Assembly: GCA_018241525.1 (NCBI GenBank) | Contig: JAFEDR010000010.1 | Coordinates: forward strand, 124,001-188,000 | Direction of reading: 5' to 3' | Length of the DNA stretch: 64,000 nucleotides | From: Pseudomonadota bacterium | GTDB lineage: Bacteria; Pseudomonadota; Gammaproteobacteria; Steroidobacterales; Steroidobacteraceae | Shown: positions 1 through 8,877 of the stretch, in pieces | Layout of the letters: every line of letters begins with the position of its first letter | How positions within the stretch are numbered: position 1 is the stretch's first letter | Translations under genes and position numbers: made by a program | Notes under the pieces: model-generated | What the model saw: the letters and a program-made list of their open reading frames with translations, nothing else | Database searches by the model: none | What the model was told of the DNA's origin: nothing

Positions 1-1
1 G

Positions 2-160
2 GACCAGCTCGTGCCGTACGCGGACATGCAGGCACTGGTGCGGCGGCTGCCCGCCGGCCGGCTGGTGACGCTCGATTCCGTCTATGGGCACGACGCCTTC
101 CTGAAGGAAGGCGAGGCGCTGCGCCCGATCTTCGCCGACTGCCTCGAGGACCGCCGATGA
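2..160 (+). CDS. metX: Homoserine O-acyltransferase, C-terminal end (partial)
   Basis: Only the last 52 codons are in the window; the gene enters from the left. The visible tail reads DQLVPYADMQALVRR followed by SVYGHDAFLKE and ends in a TGA that overlaps the start of metB in an ATGA. The Tyr-Gly-His-Asp-Ala-Phe-Leu motif holds the catalytic His of the alpha/beta-hydrolase-fold homoserine O-acetyl/succinyltransferases of the MetX family. The enzyme activates homoserine for methionine synthesis, and the overlapping metB next to it uses that product. The sequence present cannot tell whether the acyl donor is acetyl-CoA or succinyl-CoA; gammaproteobacterial MetX proteins often use succinyl-CoA. 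Confidence 0.8.
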   Translation, partial: DQLVPYADMQALVRRLPAGRLVTLDSVYGHDAFLKEGEALRPIFADCLEDRR

Positions 161-1332
161 CCCGTCCCCCCGACTCCCGTACCCGCGTGGTCCGCGCCGC
201 GCTCGACAGCGATGCGGCGCACGGCGCGGTGGTGCCGCCGATCCACCTGACCTCGACGTTCTCGTTCGCGACCTTCGGCGAGAAGCGGCGCTACGACTAC
301 TCGCGCTCGGGTAACCCCACGCGCGACGCGCTGGCCGAGGCGCTCGCCGGGCTCGAGGGCGGCGAGGGCGCCGTCGTCACCGCTTCCGGCATGGCGGCGG
401 TGACGCTGGTCGCGCACCTCGTGCGCGCCGGCGAGCTCGTGCTCGCGCCGCGCGACTGCTACGGCGGCACGCACCGGCTGCTGAGCGCGCTCGCCCGCCA
501 CGGGGCGCTGCGGGTCGCGTTCATCGACCCGACCGACCTCGACGAGCTCGCGCGCGCGCTCGCGCAGAAGCCGCGGCTGCTGTGGCTCGAGACGCCCTCG
601 AACCCGCTGCTGCGGATCACCGACCTCGAGCGCGCCGGCGCGCTGGCGCGCGAGGCCGGGGCGCTGGTCGCGGTCGACAACACCTTCCTGTCGCCGGTCT
701 GGCAGCAGCCGCTCGCCTTCGGTGCCGACCTCGTGGTGCACTCGACCACGAAATACCTGAACGGCCACAGCGACGTCGTGGGCGGCGCCGTGGTCGCGCG
801 GCAGCGCGCGCTCGCCGAGGAACTCGTCTGGTGGGCGAACTGCCTCGGCGTGACCGGTGCGCCGTTCGACAGCTACCTGACGCTGCGCGGCCTGCGCACG
901 CTGCACGCGCGCCTCGGCCTGCATGCGGAGAACGCGGCGGCGCTCGCGGCGCTGCTCGCGCGCCACCCGGCGGTCGCGCAGGTCTACTACCCGGGTCTCG
1001 CCTCGCACCCGGGCCACGAGCTCGCCAAGCGTCAGCAGCGCGGCTTCGGCGCGATGCTGTCGTTCGAGCTCGCCGGCGGCGTGCCCGCGGTCAAGGCGCT
1101 GGTCGAGGGGCTCGAGCACTTCTCGCTCGCCGAGTCGCTCGGCGGCGTCGAGAGCCTGATCGCGCACCCGGCCTCGATGACCCACGCCGCGATGGATGCC
1201 GAGACGCGCGCGCGCGCCGGGATCTCCGACAGCCTGCTGCGCGTGTCGGTCGGCATCGAGTCGCTGGTCGACCTCGCCGAGGACCTGACCGCGGGTCTCG
1301 ACCGCGCGGGCGCGGTGCGGGCGACGCGCTGA
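157..1332 (+). CDS. metB: Cystathionine gamma-synthase
   Basis: A 391-residue PLP enzyme of the Cys/Met metabolism family. It condenses an O-acylhomoserine with cysteine to give cystathionine in the cytoplasm. The PLP lysine is Lys199 in HSTTKYLNGHSDVVGG, preceded by VDNTFLSP. Downstream blocks such as WWANCLGVTGAPFDSYLTLRGLRT and GFGAMLSFEL follow E. coli MetB closely. Length is as expected (about 386 in E. coli). The ATG overlaps the metX stop (ATGA), so the two genes form a translationally coupled pair. An O-succinylhomoserine sulfhydrylase (MetZ) role is the main alternative, but the sequence looks more like MetB. Confidence 0.92.
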   Translation: MTRPPDSRTRVVRAALDSDAAHGAVVPPIHLTSTFSFATFGEKRRYDYSRSGNPTRDALAEALAGLEGGEGAVVTASGMAAVTLVAHLVRAGELVLAPRDCYGGTHRLLSALARHGALRVAFIDPTDLDELARALAQKPRLLWLETPSNPLLRITDLERAGALAREAGALVAVDNTFLSPVWQQPLAFGADLVVHSTTKYLNGHSDVVGGAVVARQRALAEELVWWANCLGVTGAPFDSYLTLRGLRTLHARLGLHAENAAALAALLARHPAVAQVYYPGLASHPGHELAKRQQRGFGAMLSFELAGGVPAVKALVEGLEHFSLAESLGGVESLIAHPASMTHAAMDAETRARAGISDSLLRVSVGIESLVDLAEDLTAGLDRAGAVRATR

Positions 1333-1360
1333 GGCCGCGGAACTTCGCCGGGTCGCGGCC
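1333..1360. other. Inverted repeat just after metB
   Basis: Seven-base perfect arms, GGCCGCG (1333-1339) and CGCGGCC (1354-1360), begin at the first base after the metB stop. There is no T-tract, so this is at best a weak or factor-dependent termination or mRNA-stabilising hairpin. Confidence 0.3.
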
Positions 1361-1459
1361 TGTCAACCGGGGCGGGGCGCGCGCGTTCGCTGTCCCCGAA
1401 CCCTCGCGGCGCGCCCGCGGGCCCGGCGTGAACCCGCCCACGAAGAAGGAGCTTCCACC

Positions 1460-2083
1460 ATGCGCCACGCCCCGGCTTTTTATCTGCGGCGAGCCGCGCT
1501 GCTGGGCCTCGTCGCACTCGCGCCACTGTCGGCGAATGCCGACGATGCGCTCGGCCTTTATCTCGGCGGCGGGGTCGGCCAGGCGAACGTCCGCGTCGAC
1601 CAGCTGCCAAGCGTCGGCCGCTCGCTGCGCGAGAACCACGCGGCCTGGACCGCGGTGGTCGGCCTGCGGCCGATCTCGGTGCTCGGTGCCGAGCTTGGCT
1701 ACACCGACTTCGGTCGCGTCAGCGCGAGCTACAACCCCGTGCCCGGCAGCTCGATCGCGGCGGATGCGCATCCGCGGGCGACCACGCTGCTCGCGGTCGG
1801 CTACCTGCCGCTGCCGATTCCGCTGCTCGACGTCTACGTGAAGGCGGGCGTCGCGCGCCTGCAGACGACGGTCAACACACAAATCATCTCCTGCGAGGTC
1901 AACATCAACTGCCCGCCGCCGGGGAACAACAGCCACACGAGCTCGAGCGACTCGCGGGCCGCGTACGCGGCGGGTGCCCAGGTCAAGCTCGGACCGGTCG
2001 CGGTGCGCGCCGAGTACCTGCGCATCAACGCCTCGAACGGCGATCCGAGCCTCGCGTCGGTCGGGCTCATCTGGAAGTTCTGA
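1460..2083 (+). CDS. Small outer-membrane beta-barrel protein
   Basis: A 207-residue exported protein. The N-terminus has basic residues, a hydrophobic stretch (AALLGLVALAPLSA) and a likely signal-peptidase site after ANA near residue 28. The mature part alternates short Gly/aromatic-rich strands such as LGLYLGGGVGQANVRV and PISVLGAELGYTDFGRV, and ends in Trp-Lys-Phe. A terminal Phe is typical of proteins inserted by the BAM complex. The region around residues 145-160 has one Cys pair and many Ser/Asn and looks like a surface loop. The fold resembles the OmpA/OmpW-like 8-stranded barrels; no specific function is visible. An AAGAAGGAG ribosome site precedes the ATG. Confidence 0.75.
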   Translation: MRHAPAFYLRRAALLGLVALAPLSANADDALGLYLGGGVGQANVRVDQLPSVGRSLRENHAAWTAVVGLRPISVLGAELGYTDFGRVSASYNPVPGSSIAADAHPRATTLLAVGYLPLPIPLLDVYVKAGVARLQTTVNTQIISCEVNINCPPPGNNSHTSSSDSRAAYAAGAQVKLGPVAVRAEYLRINASNGDPSLASVGLIWKF

Positions 2084-2130
2084 GCGCGCCTTAAGGCACC
2101 GCCGCAGCCGGCGCGATCTCAGGTACCCTT

Positions 2131-2156
2131 CGGCCTCCGTTCCCGCCCGGAGGCCG
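2131..2156 (+). promoter_or_regulatory. Hairpin that sequesters the phosphatase ribosome site
   Basis: Perfect 9-bp arms CGGCCTCCG (2131-2139) and CGGAGGCCG (2148-2156) around an 8-base loop. The second arm contains GGAGG, the only good Shine-Dalgarno for the GTG at 2159. Folding would mask the ribosome site. The hairpin could instead serve as a weak terminator for the barrel gene that ends at 2083, but no T-tract follows. Confidence 0.4.
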
Positions 2157-2158
2157 TC

Positions 2159-4162
2159 GTGGCCGCATCTTCCCGTCGTCCACTCGCGTGCGCCGCGCTC
2201 GGGCTCGGCGCGCTGCTCGCGGCGGGATCCGTCGCCGCCGAGCCGCGCATCGCCCGGCTCACGCCGCCGAGCGAGCGGTTCCAGAGCGGCGCCGCGACGC
2301 CGGTGATCGCGCGCTTCCTGCCGGGCCAGCGCTTCGACCTGCAGGCGACGGTGGTGCCCGATGCGGGGCACGAGATTCGCTCGGTCGCGTGGCTGGTCGA
2401 TGGCCGTCCGGCGACCGGCGGCGTCGCCGAGACCGTGACCGCGGGACTCAAGGCCGTGCTCGGCGACGGTACGGCGACGCCGCCCGGCACGCGGGTCGCC
2501 TCGCTGCGGGCCTATTCGCTGACGCGCGCCGGCGTGCACGAGCTCACGGTCGTCGCGCGGCAGGACGATGGCCGCGAGGCGCGCGCGGTCGGCAACTTCG
2601 CGATCCAGGCGCCCATCGGGCAGGGCGCGCGGGCGCGCAACGTGATCCTGCTGCTCGGCGATGGCATGGGTCTCGCGCACCGCACCGCGGCGCGCATCGT
2701 CGCGGGCGGCTACCGCCAGGGCAAGCCGCAGTCGCCGCTCGCGATGGACAGCTTCCCGAGCGTGGCGCTGGTGCGTACCGCCTCGCTGACTTCGATCGTC
2801 ACCGACTCCGCGCCCGGCATGTCGAACTACGTCACCGGCAACAAGGCGGCGAACTTCGAGGAGGGCGTGTTCCCCGACGACACGCAGGACGACTTCGACA
2901 ACCCGCGCGTCGAGTACCTGTCGGAGTTCCTGCACCGCACCCGCGGCACGGCGCTCGGCCTCGTGACGACGGCCGACGTGTTCGACGCGACCCCGGCGGC
3001 GAACGCGGTGCACACCGCGAGCCGGCGCGCCGGCACCGGCATCGTCGACCAGTACCTCGACGACCGCCGGCTCACCGGGCTCACGGTGCTGCTCGGCGGC
3101 GGCCGCAAGTGGTTCCTGCCGGCCGGGCAGCCGGGCTCGCAGCGCACGGCTGAGACCGACTACGCGCTGCCGCCCGCGCTCGCCCGCGCCTGGGGTGCGG
3201 CCGAGGGCGCCCGCGATCCGGCGCGCAACCTGCTCGCGGACTTTGAGGCCGCGGGCTTTCGCTACGTCTCGACCGCGACCGAGCTCGCGGCCGCGCCCGA
3301 CGACCGGCCGCTGCTCGGGCTCTTCGCCTACGGCAACATGAACGTCGCGCTCGACAAGATCGAGGGCCGCCGCCACCGCTCCGACGTCGTGGCCGAGTTC
3401 GGCCTCGCCGACCAGCCGATGCTCGACGAGATGGCCCGCCGGGCGCTCGCCGTGCTCGAGCGGGCGCCGCACGGCTTCTACCTGATGATCGAGGGTGCCT
3501 CGATCGACAAGCAGGCGCACGCGATGGACTCCGACCGCTGGCTCTACGACGTGCTCGAGTTCGACCGCGCCGTGGCGGTGGCGCGCGAGTTCGCGTCCCG
3601 TCACCCGGACACGCTGGTGCTGGTGACGGCCGATCACGAGACCGGCGGGGCGTCGATCATCGGCGCTTCACGGCTGCCGACCGCGGAGCTGCGCGAACGG
3701 GCCGCCGCGGGCGGTGGTGCGAAGCGGCTGCGCGACGGCGTCGTCGGCGTCTACGACGATGCCGGCTTCCCGTCCTACCGCGTGGACGCGGACGGCTATC
3801 CGGCCAGCCCGGACCCCGACCACAAGCTCTTGATCGGCTACGGCGCGAACGGCGACCGCTACGAGGACTGGCTCGCGAGCCCGCGGCCGCTGCGCGACGG
3901 CCAGCAGCCGACCGCGCCGCCGTCGCCGTTTCCGGTCTATCCGGAGGGCTACCCGCCGTCGCCGCTCGCGCGCGACACGACCGGCGGGTTCCTGGTCACC
4001 GGGCAGGTGGAGGGCGCGGGCGCCGTGCACACCGGCACCGACGTGCCGCTGTCGGCGCTCGGGCGCGGCGCGCGCCGCTTCCACGGCGTGATCGACAACA
4101 CCGACGTGTTCTTCGAGATCGCGGGCGCGGTGCTCGCCGGCGCGCGCACCCGCGAGGATTGA
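2159..4162 (+). CDS. Exported alkaline phosphatase
   Basis: A 667-residue member of the alkaline phosphatase superfamily that hydrolyses phosphomonoesters outside the cytoplasm. A signal peptide ends at about residue 23 (GSVAAEP). Residues about 30-150 form an extra N-terminal beta-rich region (FDLQATVVPDAGHEIRSVAW) absent from E. coli PhoA. The catalytic domain starts at VILLLGDGMG (residue about 162, metal ligand Asp). It carries the nucleophile Ser in TDSAPGMSNYVTG (about 217) and metal ligands in MIEGASIDKQAH and LVTADHETGG (about 491). Start is GTG 2159 behind GGAGG, which lies in a hairpin. The next gene begins 23 bases after the stop. Which of the several bacterial alkaline phosphatase families it belongs to is not settled here. 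Confidence 0.88.
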   Translation: MAASSRRPLACAALGLGALLAAGSVAAEPRIARLTPPSERFQSGAATPVIARFLPGQRFDLQATVVPDAGHEIRSVAWLVDGRPATGGVAETVTAGLKAVLGDGTATPPGTRVASLRAYSLTRAGVHELTVVARQDDGREARAVGNFAIQAPIGQGARARNVILLLGDGMGLAHRTAARIVAGGYRQGKPQSPLAMDSFPSVALVRTASLTSIVTDSAPGMSNYVTGNKAANFEEGVFPDDTQDDFDNPRVEYLSEFLHRTRGTALGLVTTADVFDATPAANAVHTASRRAGTGIVDQYLDDRRLTGLTVLLGGGRKWFLPAGQPGSQRTAETDYALPPALARAWGAAEGARDPARNLLADFEAAGFRYVSTATELAAAPDDRPLLGLFAYGNMNVALDKIEGRRHRSDVVAEFGLADQPMLDEMARRALAVLERAPHGFYLMIEGASIDKQAHAMDSDRWLYDVLEFDRAVAVAREFASRHPDTLVLVTADHETGGASIIGASRLPTAELRERAAAGGGAKRLRDGVVGVYDDAGFPSYRVDADGYPASPDPDHKLLIGYGANGDRYEDWLASPRPLRDGQQPTAPPSPFPVYPEGYPPSPLARDTTGGFLVTGQVEGAGAVHTGTDVPLSALGRGARRFHGVIDNTDVFFEIAGAVLAGARTRED

Positions 4163-4185
4163 CCGGACCACGAGAGGGAACTCCC

Positions 4186-6294
4186 ATGACCCTGCGCATC
4201 GCTACCCTGGCCGCGCTCGCGGCACTTGCCTGGCTCGGCCCGCGGCCTGCCGTCGCGACGGCGCCGCCAGACGACCCGTACCTCTGGCTCGAGGAGGTCG
4301 AGGGCACTCGCGCGCTCGACTGGGTGCGCGCCGAGAACGCCAAGACGGTCGGGGTGCTCGAGCAGGACCCGCGCTACGCGGCGCTGTACGCCGAGGCGCT
4401 CGCGATCGTCGAGGCCAAGGATCGCCTGCCGATGCCCGAGTTCCGCGGCGGCGCGATCTACAACTTCTGGCAGGACGCCGAGCACGTGCGCGGCGTATGG
4501 CGGCGGACCACGCTCGCCGACTACGGCCACGCCGTGCCCCGCTGGGAGACGGTGCTCGATCTGGATCGCGTGGCGGCCGACGAGCACGCCAACTGGGTCT
4601 GGCAGGACGCCGAATGCCTGCGCCCGCAGGACCGGCACTGCCTGCTCGGCCTCTCGGACGGCGGCGAGGACGCGAACACCCGCCGCGAGTTCGACCTCGG
4701 CAAGGGCGCGTTCGTGACGGGCGGCTTCGAGCTGCCGAAGGCCAAGCAGAACGTCGCCTGGTACGGCCCGGACGAGATCTACGTCGCGCGCGAGTTCGGG
4801 CCCGGCACGCTGACGAAGTCCGGCTACCCGTTCGTCGTCAAGGCGCTCAGGCGCGGCACGGCGCTCGCGGACGCACGCGAAGTGTTCCGCGGCAAGGACA
4901 GCGACGTGTATGTCGCGCCGACGGCGCTCGTCGACGGCAGCGGCCAGCGCGCGCTGCTGATCATGCGCGCGGTGACCTTCTTCGAGTTCGAGTGGTACCT
5001 CGCGGGGACAGCTGCGCCGCGGCGCTTGGCGCTGCCGCTCAAGTCGGAGTCCCGCGGCCTGGTCGCCGGCCGGCTGCTGTTCCTGCTGAACGAGCCCTGG
5101 ACGGCGGGCGGCCGCACCTTCCCGGCGGGCGCACTGGTCTCGGTCGCGCTCGACGCCGCGCGGCGCGATCCCGGGCACCTGCGGCCGTCGCTGGTGTTCG
5201 CGCCGGGACCGCGCGAGTCGCTCGGTGACGTCGAGGCGACGCGCTCGCGGCTCGTGATCACGAGCTTCGCGAACGTCCGCGGCCGGGCCGCGGTCTACTC
5301 GCCGACCGCGAACGGCGGCTGGCGCGCGCGGCCGCTCGCGCTGCCGGACATGGCGAGCATCGACGTCGTGTCCGCGGACCTCGGCTCCGACACGGCGTTC
5401 CTCGCCGTGCGCGGCTTCCTCGCGCCGACCACGCTCTGGCAGCTCGACGCCGCCAGCGGGCTGCTCGCCAACGTGCGCTCGCTGCCGCCGAAGTTCGACG
5501 CCCGCGGCCTCGTCGTCGAGCAGTTCGAGGCGACCTCGAGCGACGGCACGCACGTGCCGTACTTCGTCGTGCACCGCGCCGCGCAGCCGGCGGACGGCTC
5601 GAACCCGACGATCCTGTACGCGTACGGCGGCTTCCAGGTCGCCGAGACGCCGAACTACTCGGGCACGCTCGGCAAGCTGTGGCTCGAGCGCGGCGGCACC
5701 TACGTGCTCGCCAACATCCGCGGCGGCGGCGAGTTCGGCCCGGCCTGGCACGAGGCCGGGCTCAAGACGCATCGCCAGCGCATCTACGACGACTTCGCCG
5801 CGGTCGCGCGCGACCTGATCCGGCGCGGCATCACGAGCCCGCGGCGCCTCGGCATCGAGGGCGGCTCGAACGGCGGGCTGCTGATGGGGGTCGAGTTCAC
5901 CCAGCATCCGGAGCTGTGGCGCGCGGTCGACATCCAGGTGCCGCTGCTCGACATGCTGCGCTTCGAGCAGATCGCCGCCGGGCCGTCCTGGGTCGGCGAG
6001 TACGGCAGCGTCTCGGTGCCGCAGGAGCGCGAGTTCCTCGCCTCGATCTCGCCGTACCACCAGCTGAAGCACGGCGTCGAGTACCCGCTGCCGCTCGTCT
6101 GGACCACCACCAAGGACGACCGGGTCGGGCCGCAGCACGCCCGCAAGTTCGCCGCGCGGCTCGCCGAGCTCGGCGTGCCGTACCTCTACTACGAGGTCAT
6201 CGAGGGTGGCCACGCGAGCGGCGCGAACCTCAAGGAGCGCGCGCACACGACGGCGCTCGAGATGACCTACTTCACGCGCCGGCTGATGGACTGA
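4186..6294 (+). CDS. Exported prolyl oligopeptidase family serine peptidase (S9A)
   Basis: A 702-residue peptidase with a signal peptide (residues 1-23, ending near AVATA). It then has the S9A seven-bladed propeller and a C-terminal alpha/beta-hydrolase domain from about residue 460. The N-terminal DDPYLWLEEVEG is a hallmark of prolyl oligopeptidases. The catalytic triad is visible: Ser561 in GIEGGSNGGLLMG, Asp in TTKDDRVGPQHA (644/645) and His676 in IEGGHASG. It should cleave short peptides after Pro in the periplasm. The ATG at 4186 with GAGAGGGA upstream was preferred over a TTG at 4159 that would overlap the phosphatase gene. The two genes are probably co-transcribed. Confidence 0.9.
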   Translation: MTLRIATLAALAALAWLGPRPAVATAPPDDPYLWLEEVEGTRALDWVRAENAKTVGVLEQDPRYAALYAEALAIVEAKDRLPMPEFRGGAIYNFWQDAEHVRGVWRRTTLADYGHAVPRWETVLDLDRVAADEHANWVWQDAECLRPQDRHCLLGLSDGGEDANTRREFDLGKGAFVTGGFELPKAKQNVAWYGPDEIYVAREFGPGTLTKSGYPFVVKALRRGTALADAREVFRGKDSDVYVAPTALVDGSGQRALLIMRAVTFFEFEWYLAGTAAPRRLALPLKSESRGLVAGRLLFLLNEPWTAGGRTFPAGALVSVALDAARRDPGHLRPSLVFAPGPRESLGDVEATRSRLVITSFANVRGRAAVYSPTANGGWRARPLALPDMASIDVVSADLGSDTAFLAVRGFLAPTTLWQLDAASGLLANVRSLPPKFDARGLVVEQFEATSSDGTHVPYFVVHRAAQPADGSNPTILYAYGGFQVAETPNYSGTLGKLWLERGGTYVLANIRGGGEFGPAWHEAGLKTHRQRIYDDFAAVARDLIRRGITSPRRLGIEGGSNGGLLMGVEFTQHPELWRAVDIQVPLLDMLRFEQIAAGPSWVGEYGSVSVPQEREFLASISPYHQLKHGVEYPLPLVWTTTKDDRVGPQHARKFAARLAELGVPYLYYEVIEGGHASGANLKERAHTTALEMTYFTRRLMD

Positions 6295-6300
6295 CGGGCC

Positions 6301-6660
6301 TCAGGCCGGATCGCCGAAGAGCGCGGCGAGCGCGCGCCGCAGCTCCTCCGGCGTGAACGGCTTCTGCAGCACCGGGAAGCCGCCGGTCGGCAGGCGCGTG
6401 TAGCCGGTCTGCAGCAGCACCGGCGTGCCCGGCCGGTGGTCGCGAACCCAGGTCGCGAGCGCGAGCCCGTCCGGGACGCCCGCCATGCGCACGTCGGTGA
6501 GCAGCAGGTCGGGCGCGGCGCCCGCCTCGAGCGCGGCCAGCGCCTCGGTGCCGGAGGCGTACGCCGTGACCCGGTAGCCCAGCATCTCGAGCGTCGCGAC
6601 CAGCACCTGGCGCAGCGAGGCGTGATCCTCGACCAGCAGCACGTGGCGCACCGTGGGCAT
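6301..6660 (-). CDS. Stand-alone response regulator receiver
   Basis: A 119-residue CheY-type receiver with no output domain. It has the acidic pocket (VEDH, residues 10-13), the phospho-acceptor Asp56 in LLLTDVRM, the switch Thr in LLQTGYT, and Lys100 in PVLQKPFTPEEL. It starts 2 bases after the stop of the kinase gene, so it is the kinase's obvious partner. Without a DNA-binding or enzymatic domain it must act by protein contact, as a phosphate sink or in a relay. Its stop is 6 bases from the stop of the convergent peptidase gene. Confidence 0.9.
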   Translation of the reverse strand: MPTVRHVLLVEDHASLRQVLVATLEMLGYRVTAYASGTEALAALEAGAAPDLLLTDVRMAGVPDGLALATWVRDHRPGTPVLLQTGYTRLPTGGFPVLQKPFTPEELRRALAALFGDPA

Positions 6661-6662
6661 GC

Positions 6663-8756
6663 TCAGCGCTCCGCCGCCGCGACCGGCAGCCAGAGCGTCG
6701 CGGTGGTGCCTGCGCCCGGGACGCTCGCGAGCGCGAAGCGCCCGCCGGACTGGCGCAGGAAGCCGTCCACCACGCTGAGTCCGAGGCCGGAGCCGCGGCC
6801 CGGGCCCTTGGTCGAGTAGAACGGCTCGATGGCGCGCGCCAGCACCTCCGGCGCCATGCCGGCGCCGGGGTCGCGCACGTCGATGCGCACCGCCGGCCGC
6901 CCGTCCGGCAGCGGCGGGTCATCCGCGCTCGCGTGGCGCGCGCTGACCTCGATCGTGCCGGGCGCGAGCAGCGCGTCGCGGGCGTTGACGACGAGGTTCA
7001 GCAGCGCCGTCACGAGCAGCGCCGGATCGACCCAGACCCGCGGCAGCGACGGGGCGAGCCGGATCTCGAGCGTGGCGCGGCCGGCCAGCGCGCCGGCGAG
7101 CACCGGCCGCGTGCGCTCGAGGTACGTCGCGAGCTCCACCGCCTCGGGCTTGAGGTCGAGCTGGCTCGAGAAGGCGAGCAGCTGGCGGGTGATCGCGCCG
7201 CCGGCGGCCGCCGACTCGCGCGCCTGGTCGAGCAGGCGCTGCGAGGGCGAGTCGCCGCGCAGCGCCGGATGCAGCGCCACGAGCCCGACCGCGTGCTGGA
7301 TCACCGTCATCAGGTTGTTGAAGTCGTGCGCGACGCCCCCGGTCAGGCGGGCCACGGCGTCGAGCCGCTGCTCGGCGTCGTGGCGGGCGCGGTCGGCGCG
7401 CAGCCGCCGCTGGCGGCTGACGACGTACGGCAGGGTCGCGGCCAGCACGAACGCGGCCGCGGCGAGCGCGGCGTTGCGCAGCAGCCGCTCGCGCGCCGCC
7501 TTCTCGGCCAGCAGCGTCTTCTCGGCGGTGGCGAGCGCGAGTGCCTGCTCGGCGAGCCCGGTCTCGAACTGCACCCGCAGCACCGCGATCCGCGCCGCGC
7601 GGTTCGCCTGCTCGTCGAGGTCGCGCTGCTCGAGGTAGGCGTGCAGCGCGTCCGCGGCCTGCCGGTAGTCGCCGAGCTGCTCGTAGGCGCCGGCCCGCGC
7701 GCGGTGCACCCGTCCCCACAGGTCGCGACGCACCTCGCGCTGCAACTCGCGGGTCGCGCGCTCGAGCGCGACGAGCGCCTCGCGCGGGCGGCCGGCGGCC
7801 ACCGCGAGCTCGCCGCTCGCGAGCGCGGCCAGCTGCCGCCCCTCCGGGTCCTCGAAGCCCGCGGCAAGGCGCTCGGCGATCGCGCAGGCGCGTCCGGCCG
7901 CGGCGAGGTCGCCGGCGCCGCGCAGGATCACGCACAGCGCCTCCTCGCCGAACAGCTCGCGGAACGTGTCGTGGGTGCTGCGTGCGTACTCGAGCGCGGC
8001 CTCGCCGTCGCGGCGCGCCGCGGCGTACTCGCCGCGCGCGGCGAGCGCGGTGCCGCGGTGCCGGTAGGCGTCGGACAGCTCGCGACGGTCGCCGCTCGCC
8101 CCGAAGTAGGCGACGGCCTCGTCGGCGAACGGCACCGCCTCGTCGAAGAACCCGAGCCGCAGGTAGGTCCAGGCGATGTCGCTCGCGACCTCCGCGCGCT
8201 CGGCGGCGAGGCCGCGGGCGATGCTGAGCGTGTAGGCGTGGCTGAAGTCGACGACGGCATCGGCCACGCGGTTGTTCCGGTAGCGCAGGTAGGCGCGCTC
8301 GTCGAGCACGCAGGGGTAGTAGCGGGCGTCCTCGCGCACGGTGGCGGCCGCCGCTTCGTAGCGCTCGAGTGCGCGCTTCGGCTCGCCGAGCTCGATCCAC
8401 AGGTACGCCTCGGTGGTCGCCAGGAAGTCGACCAGGCCGCGCTCGGTCGGGTCGTCGACCGCAGCGAGCCCGGATTCGGTGGCGGCCCGCATCCGGCTCG
8501 GCTGGTCGTCGAGCTGGTAGGCGTTCGCGAGCATCGCGTAGAGGCGCGCGCGCACGTTGCGTCCGGGCGCGGGCGGGGCGGCGAGCGCGGCTTCGAGGCG
8601 GCGGATCTCGCCCTTCGGATCCGCGTCGGCGGCGCGGTTCTCGGCGAGGTCGAGCACGCCGTACGCTGCCATGCATTCGTAGGCGCCGGCCGCCGGTGCG
8701 GCGAGGGCGAGGACCGCTGCGACGAGGCCCGCACGGGCCGCGGTCGCTGGCGTCAT
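6663..8756 (-). CDS. Sensor histidine kinase with periplasmic TPR domain
   Basis: A 698-residue kinase. It has an N-terminal signal sequence (residues 1-26) and then about 380 residues of helical TPR-like repeats (for example AMLANAYQLDDQPSRM, HRGTALAARGEYAAAR). One membrane helix (NAALAAAAFVLAATLPYVV, about 435-455) follows, then a short coiled linker. The HisKA domain has His477 in GGVAHDFNNLM, and the HATPase domain shows N (LLNLVVNARDAL), G1 (DPGAGM), F (EPFYSTK) and G2 (GRGSGLGLSVV) boxes. The FNN-type H-box resembles hybrid or NtrB-like kinases. The start at 8756 was chosen because a signal peptide follows directly, although the frame stays open upstream. The ligand is unknown; a TPR sensor suggests a peptide or protein signal in the periplasm. 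Confidence 0.87.
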   Translation of the reverse strand: MTPATAARAGLVAAVLALAAPAAGAYECMAAYGVLDLAENRAADADPKGEIRRLEAALAAPPAPGRNVRARLYAMLANAYQLDDQPSRMRAATESGLAAVDDPTERGLVDFLATTEAYLWIELGEPKRALERYEAAAATVREDARYYPCVLDERAYLRYRNNRVADAVVDFSHAYTLSIARGLAAERAEVASDIAWTYLRLGFFDEAVPFADEAVAYFGASGDRRELSDAYRHRGTALAARGEYAAARRDGEAALEYARSTHDTFRELFGEEALCVILRGAGDLAAAGRACAIAERLAAGFEDPEGRQLAALASGELAVAAGRPREALVALERATRELQREVRRDLWGRVHRARAGAYEQLGDYRQAADALHAYLEQRDLDEQANRAARIAVLRVQFETGLAEQALALATAEKTLLAEKAARERLLRNAALAAAAFVLAATLPYVVSRQRRLRADRARHDAEQRLDAVARLTGGVAHDFNNLMTVIQHAVGLVALHPALRGDSPSQRLLDQARESAAAGGAITRQLLAFSSQLDLKPEAVELATYLERTRPVLAGALAGRATLEIRLAPSLPRVWVDPALLVTALLNLVVNARDALLAPGTIEVSARHASADDPPLPDGRPAVRIDVRDPGAGMAPEVLARAIEPFYSTKGPGRGSGLGLSVVDGFLRQSGGRFALASVPGAGTTATLWLPVAAAER

Positions 8757-8804
8757 CGGATACGGGTCCGTGGCGGGCGGGTGGGGGCGGGCATCGCAAG
8801 GGCG

Positions 8805-8810
8805 ACTATA
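8805..8810 (-). promoter_or_regulatory. Probable -10 element for the kinase-receiver pair
   Basis: The minus strand reads TATAGT here, 48 bases before the kinase ATG, in an otherwise GC-rich spacer. No good -35 lies 16-18 bases upstream, so the promoter may need an activator. Confidence 0.4.
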
Positions 8811-8877
8811 GGACGCGCCTGCGGCGAAGTCGCCCCCGGATTCACCGCAGTGGCGCCGGGGGTTGCCCGGGCGGCGG

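Noticed and set aside
82..1185. 367-codon minus-strand frame opposite metB
   Set aside because: Arg/Glu/Gly-rich antisense shadow of a clearly functional metB; no family similarity.
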